A stretch of 64,000 bases of DNA, taken from Galerina marginata (Eukaryota; Basidiomycota; Agaricomycetes; Agaricales; Galerinaceae). The stretch is from positions 1 through 64,000 of the forward strand of contig JAECYW010000021.1 in the NCBI GenBank assembly GCA_023014335.1, read 5' to 3'. How positions within the stretch are numbered: the stretch's first letter is position 1; the number at the start of each line of letters is the position of its first letter. Both the position numbers and the translations under genes were made by a program. A model generated the notes under the pieces. That model had not been told where the DNA came from, did not search any database, and saw only the letters and a program-made list of their open reading frames with translations. This document shows positions 54,262 through 64,000 of the stretch, piece after piece.

Positions 54262-57200
54262 GAAGCAACTACTTGACTTACCTGAGGGGAATCAAGGAAG
54301 GTTATCTAGGAAAAATTTGGCAGCTAAAGATGAACCAAGCATACGAAAACCAATCCTTCCGGCAATACGGCCACGAGAGTGAGACTCCACCGAGATTTGT
54401 AGCCCGAAGAATAATGTATACACGCATGCTCGTGCACACCGACAACGGTGGTCCTCTTGAGGTTTTCTTAGTGATGCAGCGCGCGCCAATATCGTGGGGC
54501 CCAGTTATCAACATCGACAGTATTCGCAACACCAGCGACCTGTACTCGAAAGTCACAGAACACGAAAAGGCCCTGATTTACACAAGCCGTCAGGAAGCCT
54601 CACATGCGGTGACGTCGGAGAACTTGTCATACAATTTAAGGCGCTTGGGAATCATCCCTCCTTCTAGTACAGAAAAGACGGAAAGAAAAGCGCCTCCGAG
54701 GCTCAACTTTCGTCGAGCTAACCTAGGAGAAACTTCAGAGGGTGAAATTGAACCAGAACAAGCGACAATATCGTCACACGAGGATATGACGCCACAAGTC
54801 GACCAAGTCTTACTGAAGGAAGTATATCAGACATTGCGTCAAAGACAACGACCTCCGCCGAAGGGAGGGTATCCCTTCCCGAAGAATGATCATGTCACGA
54901 CCAAACTGGGAAGGGCTCCTCCGTCTCCTTGCAAAGCATGCGGCAGCAGTAATCATTGGGATCGAGAATGCCCGGACTGGGCCACTTTCCTGGAAACAAG
55001 AAAGAAAAGCGTTAACTTCACATCAGCAGACCAAGAGGAAAGCGAAGCCGAAAGTCAATACTCCTGCGCATACTCGATCCTCTTTAATAATCACGTAGCA
55101 TTCCTCTTGCAGATCGAGAGAACCGAAGAGCAGAAGCCACAGGATTTTGACATGGCGGCCAGAGAAGCCTTGAGTGCTGCTAAAGCAATCGTCGAGGCCG
55201 AGCGTAAGCCCAAACGTCAAAACCCGCTCGAGAGGTCAGTATGGTTAGAGGAGATTGAAGACGTCGACGCAAAAAAGTGCAGAACGCTTAATGCTTACGA
55301 TTCGCCAGCTATCGTGGAATCGATAGATTGGCAGAAGGAGCCGGAGCCACCGCCAGTTCATAACCAGTCCCCAGAATTCGAGAACGGAGATGAGGAACCT
55401 CGGAAGTCGTCCCAAGACGATAGTAAACGGAACACACCTCGTCACTTCAAAATTCCAAAGCGACGCATTACGGCCCCGGGCTATGCATCAGCGGGTGTCT
55501 CGGTCTTGTCGATACAAGGACGTGTTGGATCCACAAACGCAGTCGAAATCACTCTTCGTCTAGATTCAGGAGCGGACATCACCCTAATCTCAGAAGACTT
55601 CTTCAATCAGCTATCAATACGTCCCAAAGTTCATACAGGACAGAAACTAAAGCTATGGCAACTCACCGATAAGAATTGCGAGATCAAAGGATACGCAAAA
55701 ATTCCTATTTTTGTCACCTTAAAGGATGGGACTATCGTAGAGCTCGAAGCTGAAGCCTATATCGTACCGAACATGACAGTGCCAATCCTTTTGGGGGAAG
55801 ACTTCCAGATGACTTACGAAGTAACGGTCGAACGGTCTGCTGAAGGCAAAACGATACGATTCGGAGGCACTCCTTTCTCGGTCAAAGCAGACGAAGCAGA
55901 AAGATCGAAAGACTTTGAACGCCTCAGGAAAAGCGCCCACCTAGCAGCTGCTTTCGAAAGGAATAAACTTCACAGAAAAAGGAAGGCCAAAAGGAAGTCA
56001 GCTAAAGTTAGAGCGGAAAAGGAAAAGCTGACGCTGCGAGCCGCGTGCGACGTTAAAATTCGACCAGACGAATGCAAGAAAGTTCCAGTTACATGTCTCG
56101 CTGATTGGGACAAGGAATGGTTTTTCGAACGAGATTTGATTGTTTCATCGGCGGATACTTTTCTCATCGCGCCAAACCTTCTGTTCGACCCAAAACAACC
56201 CTTCATTCCGGTGGCTAACACGTCGCCAAAGCCCAGAATAGTGAGAAAAGGAGACATCATTGGCCACCTGAAGGACCCAAAGGAATATTTCGACACTCCT
56301 AGCTCGTCATTAGAATGGCGAACGCTTAATGGCAGAGCGAACGCTTACGCCGGTATAATTAGGCAACAAGAAGACTCGCGGACTCCTGAATCGAAGCCAT
56401 CGGAAACTGAACCACCGGAAACTGAACCGCCAACAGACGAGCAACTCGATGATGATCTAGGTCCCAAAACGGCAGAACTACCAGATCTGACATTCTACCC
56501 GTCAGAAGACATCACGAAATTATTGGACGTCGGAGACTTACCAGAAGAACTCAAGGAAAAAGCGTGGCACATGCTCAAATCGCACGTTAAAGCATTCGGA
56601 TTCGACGGCAGGCTTGGACACTATCCAAGTAAAGTCGAAATCAGGACACGCGCGGGACAAACACCAATAGCGCTGCCAATGTATGGGACGTCGCCAGCCA
56701 AACGAAAGATAATAGACGAACAGCTGGACAAGTGGTTCGAACAAGAAGTAGTAGAACCATCGAGGAGTCCTTGGGGTGCCCCCGTCGTTATAGCATACCG
56801 GAACGGAAAGCCAAGGTTTTGCGTCGACTATAGAAAGCTCAACGCAGTGACAATTCCCGACGAATTCCCCCTACCGCGCCAATCTGAAATACTGGGTTCC
56901 CTATCAGGAGCGAACGTCTTATCATCCCTAGACGCGCTAGCCGGATTCACGCAGCTAGAAATGGACGAAGAACACAAGGAGAAGACCGCTTTCAGAACCC
57001 ACAGAGGCCTCTTCCAGTTCAAACGAATGCCCTTCGGCCTACGGAACGGACCGTCAATATTTCAAAGAATAATGCAAGGAATCTTGTCGCCTTACCTATG
57101 GATTTTCTGCCTGGTCTACATCGACGACATCGTAATATACTCGAAGTCATACGAAGATCATATTGACCACCTAGACAAAGTCTTGAAAATCATAGAGGAA

Positions 57201-59852
57201 GCGGGTATAACATTGTCACCGACGAAGTGCCATCTCTTCTATGGATCGATCCTACTGTTAGGCCACAAAGTATCTCGACTCGGACTTTCTACACACCTGG
57301 AGAAAGTCAAAGCCGTCCTGGAGCTTCAGCGTCCTTCAAAGCTCTCGGAACTGCAATCATTCTTGGGTATGACTGTGTACTTTTCGGCCTTCATTCCATA
57401 TTATTCCGATATCTGTCTTCCCCTATATTCCTTGCTGCGAAAAGGGACGAGATGGCAATGGAAAGCAGAACACGAAGACGCATGGTTAAGACTCAAGAAG
57501 GCCTTACAAGAAGCTCCAGTTTTAGGTCATTCGCAAGAAGGAAAGCCATATCGACTGTACACAGATGCTTCAGACTACGTGATTGGTTGTGCACTCCAGC
57601 AAGTCCAAGCGATGAAACTGAAGGACTTAGCGGGCACAAAGACGTATGACATTGTGCTGAAAGCCTTCAGAAGGGGCGACCCTCCGCCAAAGATACCCAT
57701 TAGCCTATCCCAGAAAATCAAAGACGACAAGATGGACCAGGAATGGGCAAATCCAGTAGAGGAAACTGTGATCGCCGTGGAGAGAGTCATCGCCTACTGG
57801 TCACGTTCTTTCAAATCAGCGGAAACACGATATTCGGCGACAGAAAAGGAAGCTCTTGCGGCCAAAGAGGGACTAATTAGATTCCAGCCATTTATTGAAG
57901 GAGAAACGATCCTATTAATCACGGACCACGCTGCACTCCAATGGGCGAAGACGTATGAAAATTCGAATCGAAGACTAGCAGCCTGGGGAGCCGTCTTCTC
58001 CGCATACGCCCCAGGCCTACAGATCATCCATCGCCCAGGCCGGAAACACTCAAACGTCGACCCTTTGTCTAGGATCCCTCGCGAGCCTCCAAATAACACG
58101 TCACCCGTACGAGACGACACGAGTGCAATCGTAATTTCAGGACAGGGGGGGGAAACACCAAGATCTTCTCCAGCACAGAAATTCTCGTACGTCGTGTGGT
58201 CAATTACAGAAGCTATCGTGGACGCACCAGGGACGGAACGCAGGAGCGAAGCTCTGGCAGGAGTCAAATCAACTACAAAGAGCGTTAAACGCCGACACTC
58301 TACTGAAGATGAAGTCACGAAGCCGAAAGCCTACGTACACGTTAAGATGGACGATGACACCAGAACTGCTTGGATACAAGGTTACAAGAAAAGCAAAGCA
58401 TGGAAAGCGATACACGAAGACCCTCGATCAGAACTAGGAGCAGCCGCCCCGGGATTCCGCTTCTTTAAGGATGAAAATGGCTTATTATACTTCGAAGATG
58501 CGAACAATCAAGCACGTCTCTGCGTCCCAGAAACCTTTCAGAAAAACCTACTGGAGCTAGCTCACGAGACAGCCAGCGAAGGAGCCCATGGAGGACCGGA
58601 GAAGCTATGGGGGAAACTAAGCCCTAGATTTTACTGGAGACGAATGAAGGCCGACGTGGTACGATTCTGCAAAACTTGCGACATTTGTCAGAAAACCAAG
58701 CAGTCTGCGTTCAACAAGTGGGGGTACCTCATGCCAAATCCAATTCCAATCAGACCGTATATTTCCATTTCAATGGATTTCATAGTCAACCTGCCTATGT
58801 CAGGAGAGTTTAACGCCATCTTCGTAGTTGTTGACCGCCTAACAAAGCACGCAAACTTCATACCTACTACCACGGGCTTAACGTCGGAGGATTTTGCTAA
58901 CCTATTTGTACGCCGCATAGTCAGTCGCTTCGGACTACCAGAAAGCATCATCACCGACCGGGACCCAAGATGGACAGCAGACTTCTGGAGAGCCGTCGCC
59001 AAAGCCCTCAAAGTCGCGATGCTACTATCTTCGTCACACCACCCCCAGACTGACGGTCAAACGGAGATCGTGAACAAAGGCTTGACGACTATGCTGCGGG
59101 CATACATCAACGACGACAGAACGGATTGGTCAGATTGGCTTCACTTACTGGAATTCGCATACAACTCCAGCCTCCATTCATCCACGGGGACCGAACCCTT
59201 CAAGTTACTATACGGATTCCTGCCTCGTTCTATGCTGGATCTCCTCCCTATCCCCCGGAACAATAACGGCGAACTTGACATGAATAGATTCTCCGAAGCC
59301 TTCCTCGAGAACTTAGAGATGCACCGAGAAAGCGCCAGGAACGCTATCGCTAAAGCTCAGCATCAGCAAGCCGTTCAATTCAATTCAAGACGAAGAAAGG
59401 TACCGGACATTCGAGTCGGGGAAAGAGTGCTCGTGAACCCTCACTCCCTTGAATGGATGGAATCGAAGGTGGACGGAGTAAAACTGACTCCCAGATGGGT
59501 CGGACCATTCGAAGTCATGGACAAAATCAACCCCAACGTGTTCAGGTTGAGACTACCGGACAATTACCCGGGTAACCCTATCTTCAACATCGAACATTTG
59601 AAGAGGTACGAAGAATCGGCCGAAGGCGAGGACCGCAGCCAACTGCAATACAACCCGCAGAGGAAAGACGAGACACTCGAGGAAGAAGTGGAGAAGATTC
59701 TCGCACACAAAAGAGTTGGACGAGCGCGGACTCTCAAATTCTTGATCAGGTGGACCGGTTACGGCCCGCAGTTTGATCAATGGGTTACAGCAAAGGACCT
59801 AACCAACGCTCCAGAGCTGCTTAGGAACTACAAGAAGAAAGCTGGCCTCTAG
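54222..59852 (+). CDS. pol: Pol polyprotein with capsid remainder, PR, RT, RNase H, IN, chromodomain
   Basis: 1876 codons. The first 200 residues are the second part of the capsid. A zinc knuckle follows (C237-x2-C240-x4-H245-x4-C250), then aspartic protease LDSGADIT near 448, RT with YIDD at 966-969 and RNase H LYTDAS near 1112. The integrase has a zinc finger ending CKTC-DICQKT near 1483 and catalytic D1519 (SMDFIV), D1579 (TDRDPRW) and E1615, with the expected 35-residue spacing. A C-terminal chromodomain follows (KFLIRWTGYGPQFDQWV, after 1825). All key residues are present, with no stop in the frame. Chromodomains of this class direct integration toward marked chromatin. The most upstream ATG may not be used if expression is by frameshift. 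Confidence 0.95.
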   Translation: MVCNVSPATTSLLRSNYLTYLRGIKEGYLGKIWQLKMNQAYENQSFRQYGHESETPPRFVARRIMYTRMLVHTDNGGPLEVFLVMQRAPISWGPVINIDSIRNTSDLYSKVTEHEKALIYTSRQEASHAVTSENLSYNLRRLGIIPPSSTEKTERKAPPRLNFRRANLGETSEGEIEPEQATISSHEDMTPQVDQVLLKEVYQTLRQRQRPPPKGGYPFPKNDHVTTKLGRAPPSPCKACGSSNHWDRECPDWATFLETRKKSVNFTSADQEESEAESQYSCAYSILFNNHVAFLLQIERTEEQKPQDFDMAAREALSAAKAIVEAERKPKRQNPLERSVWLEEIEDVDAKKCRTLNAYDSPAIVESIDWQKEPEPPPVHNQSPEFENGDEEPRKSSQDDSKRNTPRHFKIPKRRITAPGYASAGVSVLSIQGRVGSTNAVEITLRLDSGADITLISEDFFNQLSIRPKVHTGQKLKLWQLTDKNCEIKGYAKIPIFVTLKDGTIVELEAEAYIVPNMTVPILLGEDFQMTYEVTVERSAEGKTIRFGGTPFSVKADEAERSKDFERLRKSAHLAAAFERNKLHRKRKAKRKSAKVRAEKEKLTLRAACDVKIRPDECKKVPVTCLADWDKEWFFERDLIVSSADTFLIAPNLLFDPKQPFIPVANTSPKPRIVRKGDIIGHLKDPKEYFDTPSSSLEWRTLNGRANAYAGIIRQQEDSRTPESKPSETEPPETEPPTDEQLDDDLGPKTAELPDLTFYPSEDITKLLDVGDLPEELKEKAWHMLKSHVKAFGFDGRLGHYPSKVEIRTRAGQTPIALPMYGTSPAKRKIIDEQLDKWFEQEVVEPSRSPWGAPVVIAYRNGKPRFCVDYRKLNAVTIPDEFPLPRQSEILGSLSGANVLSSLDALAGFTQLEMDEEHKEKTAFRTHRGLFQFKRMPFGLRNGPSIFQRIMQGILSPYLWIFCLVYIDDIVIYSKSYEDHIDHLDKVLKIIEEAGITLSPTKCHLFYGSILLLGHKVSRLGLSTHLEKVKAVLELQRPSKLSELQSFLGMTVYFSAFIPYYSDICLPLYSLLRKGTRWQWKAEHEDAWLRLKKALQEAPVLGHSQEGKPYRLYTDASDYVIGCALQQVQAMKLKDLAGTKTYDIVLKAFRRGDPPPKIPISLSQKIKDDKMDQEWANPVEETVIAVERVIAYWSRSFKSAETRYSATEKEALAAKEGLIRFQPFIEGETILLITDHAALQWAKTYENSNRRLAAWGAVFSAYAPGLQIIHRPGRKHSNVDPLSRIPREPPNNTSPVRDDTSAIVISGQGGETPRSSPAQKFSYVVWSITEAIVDAPGTERRSEALAGVKSTTKSVKRRHSTEDEVTKPKAYVHVKMDDDTRTAWIQGYKKSKAWKAIHEDPRSELGAAAPGFRFFKDENGLLYFEDANNQARLCVPETFQKNLLELAHETASEGAHGGPEKLWGKLSPRFYWRRMKADVVRFCKTCDICQKTKQSAFNKWGYLMPNPIPIRPYISISMDFIVNLPMSGEFNAIFVVVDRLTKHANFIPTTTGLTSEDFANLFVRRIVSRFGLPESIITDRDPRWTADFWRAVAKALKVAMLLSSSHHPQTDGQTEIVNKGLTTMLRAYINDDRTDWSDWLHLLEFAYNSSLHSSTGTEPFKLLYGFLPRSMLDLLPIPRNNNGELDMNRFSEAFLENLEMHRESARNAIAKAQHQQAVQFNSRRRKVPDIRVGERVLVNPHSLEWMESKVDGVKLTPRWVGPFEVMDKINPNVFRLRLPDNYPGNPIFNIEHLKRYEESAEGEDRSQLQYNPQRKDETLEEEVEKILAHKRVGRARTLKFLIRWTGYGPQFDQWVTAKDLTNAPELLRNYKKKAGL

Positions 59853-60276
59853 CGTCCACGAATCTCTGTCAACAACAAGTCGGTCTAGTATCTCTCTCCA
59901 AAAGTTCAATTTCCAAATCACGGATACGTATTTACAATTCCCCCGCGACTTTTGCTAACCATATGGTATTTTTTCCTTTAGAAGATTGTTGTTTATTCTT
60001 ACCGGAAAACGTGTACGAAGTTTCCTATCGCAAAGATCAGAGTACTCCATTAGGAGGCCGCGAGGCCTCTCCTCGGTTCTCATAAGCCAGGTCGCGCTTT
60101 GACCTAGGCATTTTCCTTTTATTCACCTGGGACCCACTTACTGTCGACGCTCATCCGCTCCTCTGCCTTCACGACAATCGACGCCAGTCTGCCTCTCTGC
60201 CTTTACGACGGTCTTCTAGGGTAACCTAGCTGCGCTGAACTAAAGTGACTATCGAAGCGTATGGTAACTGCGCACG
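59853..60276 (+). other. Spacer between pol and the third frame
   Basis: 424 bp without an open frame of interest, with a CT-rich part at 60100-60200. It may contain an internal promoter or splice acceptor (several CAG and TAG sites) for the downstream frame, but none can be chosen by eye. Confidence 0.4.
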
Positions 60277-62946
60277 ATGGTCTTAGCGGATTTGATTAAA
60301 GACTGCGAAGGAAGACCGCCTGAAATCACGACGACTATGCACGATTGGACTCGATGGGTCGCTTGGAACGCAGACGCTAGTACCATCCCTACCGAGGCTC
60401 GATTCTTCCGTGACTACCCTGAGGATAAACGGGATTGGTACGAAGAGCCGATCGACGAATCTGGACGAACCACCGAAATGGACTGGGGATTTGAACCTGA
60501 TTGGTATTGGTGGTATCGTCACTGGCGAGGCTATATCCCCTGCCTCGACGTCAACGCTGCTTCCGCCGACGCCGACCCCTGGTGGTTGAAACCGAACGAA
60601 CGAATCCCTTATAACTCTAGCGAAGATAACCTCCGTTTCTCTATCGATCGCCAGGCAGCTAAAGAAATGCAGGACGACTTTGGAATAGCCGATGACCTAG
60701 TATTCGAAACATCCCTGCTATACTCCTTCAGAGATCGAGCCTACGGAAAACCAACGGAATTCAGCATCTTCGACGTCACCGATTCGCCTTACGATTCCCT
60801 ATCAGCCCTTCAACGAGCCGGAGCGAGCGCCAAACGAGCCATCTTAGACCGTGTAGGTTGGCTCCGTTGGTGGCGAGCTGTGGTGGGACTGAACGACATA
60901 GAGACCAAGATGCCCAGCCCGTTGTTCGCTAAATTCCTTCGATTGACGGACCCGAAATACAAGTCGCGCGGATACATTTTCAACCTACCCAGAGATTGGA
61001 CGGAAATCAACGTGTCTTTCCTCTTGGACCAAGGAGTTCCAATCCATTACATATGGGGACCTGAAGAAGCGCAGGAACCGCGCTTGTCAAAGTTCAACCC
61101 CAAAGTTATAGATCTCGACGAAAGTGACGGCCGAGTGGTAATAGACGATTCAGAAGAGGATGACGAAACCCGCGCAGCAGCTCAGCAGACCAGGCTCTAT
61201 GACGACTACTGTCAACCCAGGACCCCCGTCATCGAAAATTCTCATTTGTCCTTCGAAAGCGATGCCATATTCTACGTAATCGACTTCATGGGATGGAAGC
61301 GACGACGTCTTCCAGACGAAATCGACTCGTCGGCTTACATCTTGCGCTTTCACTTCTTCGTCAACCAAGAACAAGGCGAATCTAAGCCTACGGTCACTTT
61401 CTGGCGTTGGAGGAAGAAACAGATCCCACTCGTCGAAAGGGCTGACACGGGCTGGACGCGAGGCATCGACTTCTACAACGAGAGCACGTTACGAGAGCTG
61501 TACAAATTCAGTTACGCACCCGGCCACGGCAAAACTTATGACTTCACTACTGGGTGCGAGAATGAAGATGACTTTCACGGGAATCCCTCGGAGGACCAAA
61601 CTCCCTTCAACGATGAGGCGCCATCGAGCTCAGAAGGTTCTGATACCGAGAACGATAACACCGACGTCGACAATCGTCGGACAGGATCAACTTGGGCGTC
61701 AGACAACGGTAATCCCATCAGGCAAACACCCAACAACGCGGCCCCGCGATCGCTCCTCGAAAGGCTCCGTTACACGCCTATCGCTCCTTCACCCTACGTA
61801 GATTCAACAGTGAGCATCACCACCGTCACTTCTTGGAGGAACGTCGAACGTCAAGTGGAAAGAGAGGAAGGCATTCCCGACCCCCCGATAATGCCAAGAG
61901 CCGGGAATCCACGATCGCGTTCGCCACGTCCCACTCTCGCAGGACATATCTCACCTTATCATCGTCCCGCCTCACTCTTTCGTCGAAGTCTGCGAGAGTT
62001 GGGTAGTAAACTCACTTACCATCAACAGTTGTCGATCATTCCGGAACCGCACGTTTGGAACAGAGATCTTTTGGACTACGGAATCTTGCTTCTCCCGGAT
62101 AAGCGAGCAGAGGTCCGTCTCCGCTACTTCGCGAACTGTAACCGGGACGTTAGGACTGTTCGAGACGTCCTCCGCATCGCGATCGAGCATAGAATGTCTT
62201 TCCGAATTGCGATACCGAAAGATAAGCTATCTAAATTCGCCCCAACCGAACCACTAAGACTCGCGGATCGCATCGCCTATAACGCTCTCTACAGCAAAGA
62301 CTACGTCGAACCACCTTTGGTATTCACCACCATCGAAGCCTTCATCGTGATCTACGCCGCAAGAGTCACGGAATTCCTCCGCCGCCCCCACGCCATCATC
62401 CTCATAGCAATCGGAGGGGCTTGCAGCTGGCTCGCACACCACTGGGGAGGAATAGAACTCTTTTACAGGTATATGAAAGGTCCTTCGATACAAACGACGG
62501 TTTTCAACAGTGGTGCTTCGGACATCAAATCCAAATACCCTCAGGATCTTCACTGGGACGACGTCTCGGCTCAGGACATCGCCCTACTTTTCGGCAACAT
62601 TCCAAACCTCAAGGACCGGCGTCACGACTTGTGGCTCTACCCCCCTCCCCACTTCCTCGAAAGCTTTTGCGATCATTGGTCTGGCGAGTGGAACGCAACG
62701 CTCGACGGCATTTTCGACTACATCTCCGAAGCATACACAGCAATGCCGGCCAGACTCACGCCGATGGGCCGTACCGGCTGGAAAGACTGGCTCCGATCTT
62801 ACAACAGGGGACCGTACCGACCAGTTTATCAGCTCAAGGATGAGGACGTCACTAATATTTTCAAAGGGATCGCACTAGCGGGGTTGCCAACTACTTGGGA
62901 CAAAATGCCGCTCGATGAAATCGTCTGCCCCGAATACGTCGATTAA
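60277..62946 (+). CDS. Third open frame of the chromovirus, 889 codons, unknown function
   Basis: A long intact frame between pol and the 3' LTR, same strand, host-like base composition. Begins MVLADLIKDCEGRPPEI; Trp-rich early part (MHDWTRWVAWNADAS, WYWWYRHWRGYIPCLD); an acidic stretch near residues 285-300 and another near 450-480; a Ser/Pro/Arg-rich middle; a hydrophobic segment at about 704-728 (AIILIAIGGACSWLAHHW) that could be a membrane span; C-terminus with DWLRSYNRGPYRPVY. No signal peptide and no motif I know. Most fungal chromoviruses have only gag and pol, so this is an extra gene or a captured one. Confidence 0.8.
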   Translation: MVLADLIKDCEGRPPEITTTMHDWTRWVAWNADASTIPTEARFFRDYPEDKRDWYEEPIDESGRTTEMDWGFEPDWYWWYRHWRGYIPCLDVNAASADADPWWLKPNERIPYNSSEDNLRFSIDRQAAKEMQDDFGIADDLVFETSLLYSFRDRAYGKPTEFSIFDVTDSPYDSLSALQRAGASAKRAILDRVGWLRWWRAVVGLNDIETKMPSPLFAKFLRLTDPKYKSRGYIFNLPRDWTEINVSFLLDQGVPIHYIWGPEEAQEPRLSKFNPKVIDLDESDGRVVIDDSEEDDETRAAAQQTRLYDDYCQPRTPVIENSHLSFESDAIFYVIDFMGWKRRRLPDEIDSSAYILRFHFFVNQEQGESKPTVTFWRWRKKQIPLVERADTGWTRGIDFYNESTLRELYKFSYAPGHGKTYDFTTGCENEDDFHGNPSEDQTPFNDEAPSSSEGSDTENDNTDVDNRRTGSTWASDNGNPIRQTPNNAAPRSLLERLRYTPIAPSPYVDSTVSITTVTSWRNVERQVEREEGIPDPPIMPRAGNPRSRSPRPTLAGHISPYHRPASLFRRSLRELGSKLTYHQQLSIIPEPHVWNRDLLDYGILLLPDKRAEVRLRYFANCNRDVRTVRDVLRIAIEHRMSFRIAIPKDKLSKFAPTEPLRLADRIAYNALYSKDYVEPPLVFTTIEAFIVIYAARVTEFLRRPHAIILIAIGGACSWLAHHWGGIELFYRYMKGPSIQTTVFNSGASDIKSKYPQDLHWDDVSAQDIALLFGNIPNLKDRRHDLWLYPPPHFLESFCDHWSGEWNATLDGIFDYISEAYTAMPARLTPMGRTGWKDWLRSYNRGPYRPVYQLKDEDVTNIFKGIALAGLPTTWDKMPLDEIVCPEYVD

Positions 62947-63078
62947 ACCGCCCGCCAGAACCCGCCGCCTCTCGAACTCTGGGAAATCATTTCAACCACA
63001 CGATCCGAACTTATTTCCGATACTCGTTTTCTCTCCCTCTCATGCTCTATCTTATGCAACTAGAAATTAGGGGGGCTC
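62947..63078 (+). promoter_or_regulatory. Spacer with polypurine tract before the 3' LTR
   Basis: The sequence immediately before the 3' LTR reads AAATTAGGGGGGCTC, a purine-rich tract suited to priming plus-strand synthesis. Nothing else seen. Confidence 0.6.
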
Positions 63079-63545
63079 TGTAAGATATCTTTTGCAGACA
63101 GCCCTCCTCAGGATTCAACTCCATTCGGATTCAACTCCAAGACGAAGGCTGTAGGTAATTTCCAGTCGCATTTCGTCATTCAAAGTCGTTCGTCTTGTGA
63201 TCGCATTATATAAGTAGATTATATAAGTAGATTACGTAAGACGACTCCCTTCTTTTAAATGCCTCATGTACGCCTCGAGGAATATTATCTCTTTAACATC
63301 CATCATCTGTTAGCTTCAAGAGCAAGAGCGCTGTACTACCAGCCTCTTTTCTCGAGAACTAAGAGTGAGGATAAAAGACTTCTGACTCTCCTCTCGACGT
63401 TCCTCGAGGATAACCTTGAGAGCGGAGAACGCCGAAACTCTGGGAACAGAGCTTAAGGGGTTCTCGACTGACGAGGCTGAGACTCAGGTCCTCTCACCAA
63501 CGTCCGCTTGTGCACCATCGTAAGACTCGCCGCCCACGTCTGACA
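63079..63545 (+). repeat. 3' LTR (467 bp)
   Basis: Same length and, by eye, the same sequence as the 5' LTR, from TGTAAGATATC to GTCTGACA, followed by the TGAAC duplication. Confidence 0.93.
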
Positions 63546-64000
63546 TGAACTAGCAATATTGGGCTGATCTTTTCTTTTTCCAGCTATTCTTGTTCTGAGA
63601 AACTGAATATCAGAAGCTGTACAGGCTGCATAGCGCATATTTTCTAAAGCAGTGCGAAGTTTAGTATCTGCAGGAGATTGGAATCTTTGTCTCATGTTTT
63701 GTCGCAAAATCACAACTGTAGTTATCTGATGCCATAAAGCTTTGCCTATTGCAGTTTGCTGGCCAGGTTCTGTCATAGCAGCATTAATTGTAGTACCAAC
63801 TCCTCCACTGTAAAGAGAAGAACCTTTAACAGGTGCTAATTGAGCAAAATCTCCAGCAAAAATCATATTCATACCACCAAATGGATTATCAACAATATTT
63901 TTAAGTTTAGCAAGCTGAGCACTGATTTTATAAAGATCAAGACATGATAACATTGAAACTTCATCAAGAAAAATATATTCAACACCTTCAAGTCTAGCAT
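63546..64000 (-). CDS. Helitron B, helicase central part (partial, runs off the window)
   Basis: Minus strand: the window edge reads ARLEGVEYIFLDEVSMLSC (Walker B), then PFGGMNMIFAGDFAQLAPV, KALWHQITTVVILRQNMR and ENMRYAACTASDIQFLR, ending KDQPNIASS at the chromovirus insertion. The Walker A part lies beyond 64000. The frame is open throughout. It is the better preserved of the two helicase copies; Helitron A has lesions at the equivalent place (RQNMR). Confidence 0.85.

Larger units (their letters stand above)
51255..63545 (+). mobile_element. Ty3/gypsy LTR retrotransposon with chromodomain (chromovirus), 12.3 kb
   Basis: Two 467-bp LTRs (TGTAAG...CTGACA), 5-bp duplication TGAAC, a gag frame, a pol frame with protease, RT, RNase H, integrase and chromodomain, and an extra 889-aa frame before the 3' LTR. 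The LTRs look identical by eye, so the insertion is recent. It is inserted in the Helitron B helicase. Confidence 0.96.
44773..64000 (-). mobile_element. Helitron B (autonomous type), interrupted by two elements, continuing beyond the window
   Basis: The 3' end is at 44773 in reverse: ACTTGTTTAGAGGCCATTGC, hairpin GCCATTGCTTCGCATGGC and AACGAGTTCTTT, the ACGAGTTC arm type. Coding pieces on the minus strand are 64000-63546, 51254-50784 and 46482-44977. Both insertions rejoin in frame, and no stop was seen in the coding pieces. The 5' half, including any Rep nuclease, lies right of the window. Confidence 0.85.

Noticed and set aside
60277..62946. Calling the third chromovirus frame an envelope gene
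   Set aside because: One hydrophobic segment only, no signal peptide, no glycoprotein-like cysteines; position alone is not enough.

Overview
The window looks like nuclear DNA of a basidiomycete fungus, most likely an agaricomycete. Genes have many short introns (about 45-60 bp, GTRNGT...YAG). There is a KDZ transposase with a CxC1-type cysteine cluster, a chromodomain-bearing Ty3/gypsy element, and gene families I associate with agaricomycetes. Little of the 64 kb is undisturbed host sequence: it is a nest of mobile elements. I saw no tRNA, rRNA or CRISPR array that I could support.

Layout. At 1-4844 a minus-strand host gene for a coiled-coil protein is cut by rolling-circle elements. A small plus-strand gene lies at 5216-5746. 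From 7013 to 37810 runs a 5'-truncated, AT-rich Helitron-type gene (PIF1 helicase followed by a USP-like peptidase domain), here Helitron A. It is split by a 21.7 kb KDZ transposon (7484-29189, 7-bp target duplication ATATCTG) and by a 4.8 kb non-autonomous rolling-circle element (31846-36628) that itself holds a tandem array (32709-34853). At 37923-43758 lie two divergent host genes; the right one has taken three rolling-circle insertions. From 44773 to the window end, Helitron B (minus strand) is split by a 4.3 kb palindromic KDZ-like element (46483-50783, duplication CTTTGAG) and a 12.3 kb chromovirus (51255-63545, duplication TGAAC). Most of these insertions can be removed on paper so that the host reading frame rejoins, which fixes the boundaries to within a base or two.

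The rolling-circle family has Helentron-like ends. The 5' end is a palindrome starting TTACAAGTTC. The 3' end carries an inverted copy of the same arm about 30-35 bp inside, then a hairpin (GCCATGCGCAGCAATGGC), then CAAGT. The arm differs between subfamilies (ACAAGTTC, ACGAGTTC, ATGAGTCC), and the change appears in the 5' arm, its local partner and the 3' copy together. Several insertions carry zero, one or two extra copies of a roughly 880-bp 5'-end unit ahead of the complete element.

The KDZ transposon carries three genes: a spliced transposase (1020 codons, with one in-frame TAG) and an 886-aa unknown protein on the minus strand, and a many-exon AT-hook/acidic protein on the plus strand. 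The last two are divergent. Their shared upstream region and one long intron hold about 20 small hairpins with a near-constant 10-nt loop (AGACTTCATC in the sense direction of each gene) and variable but complementary arms. This and the covarying Helentron ends are the observations I would follow first.
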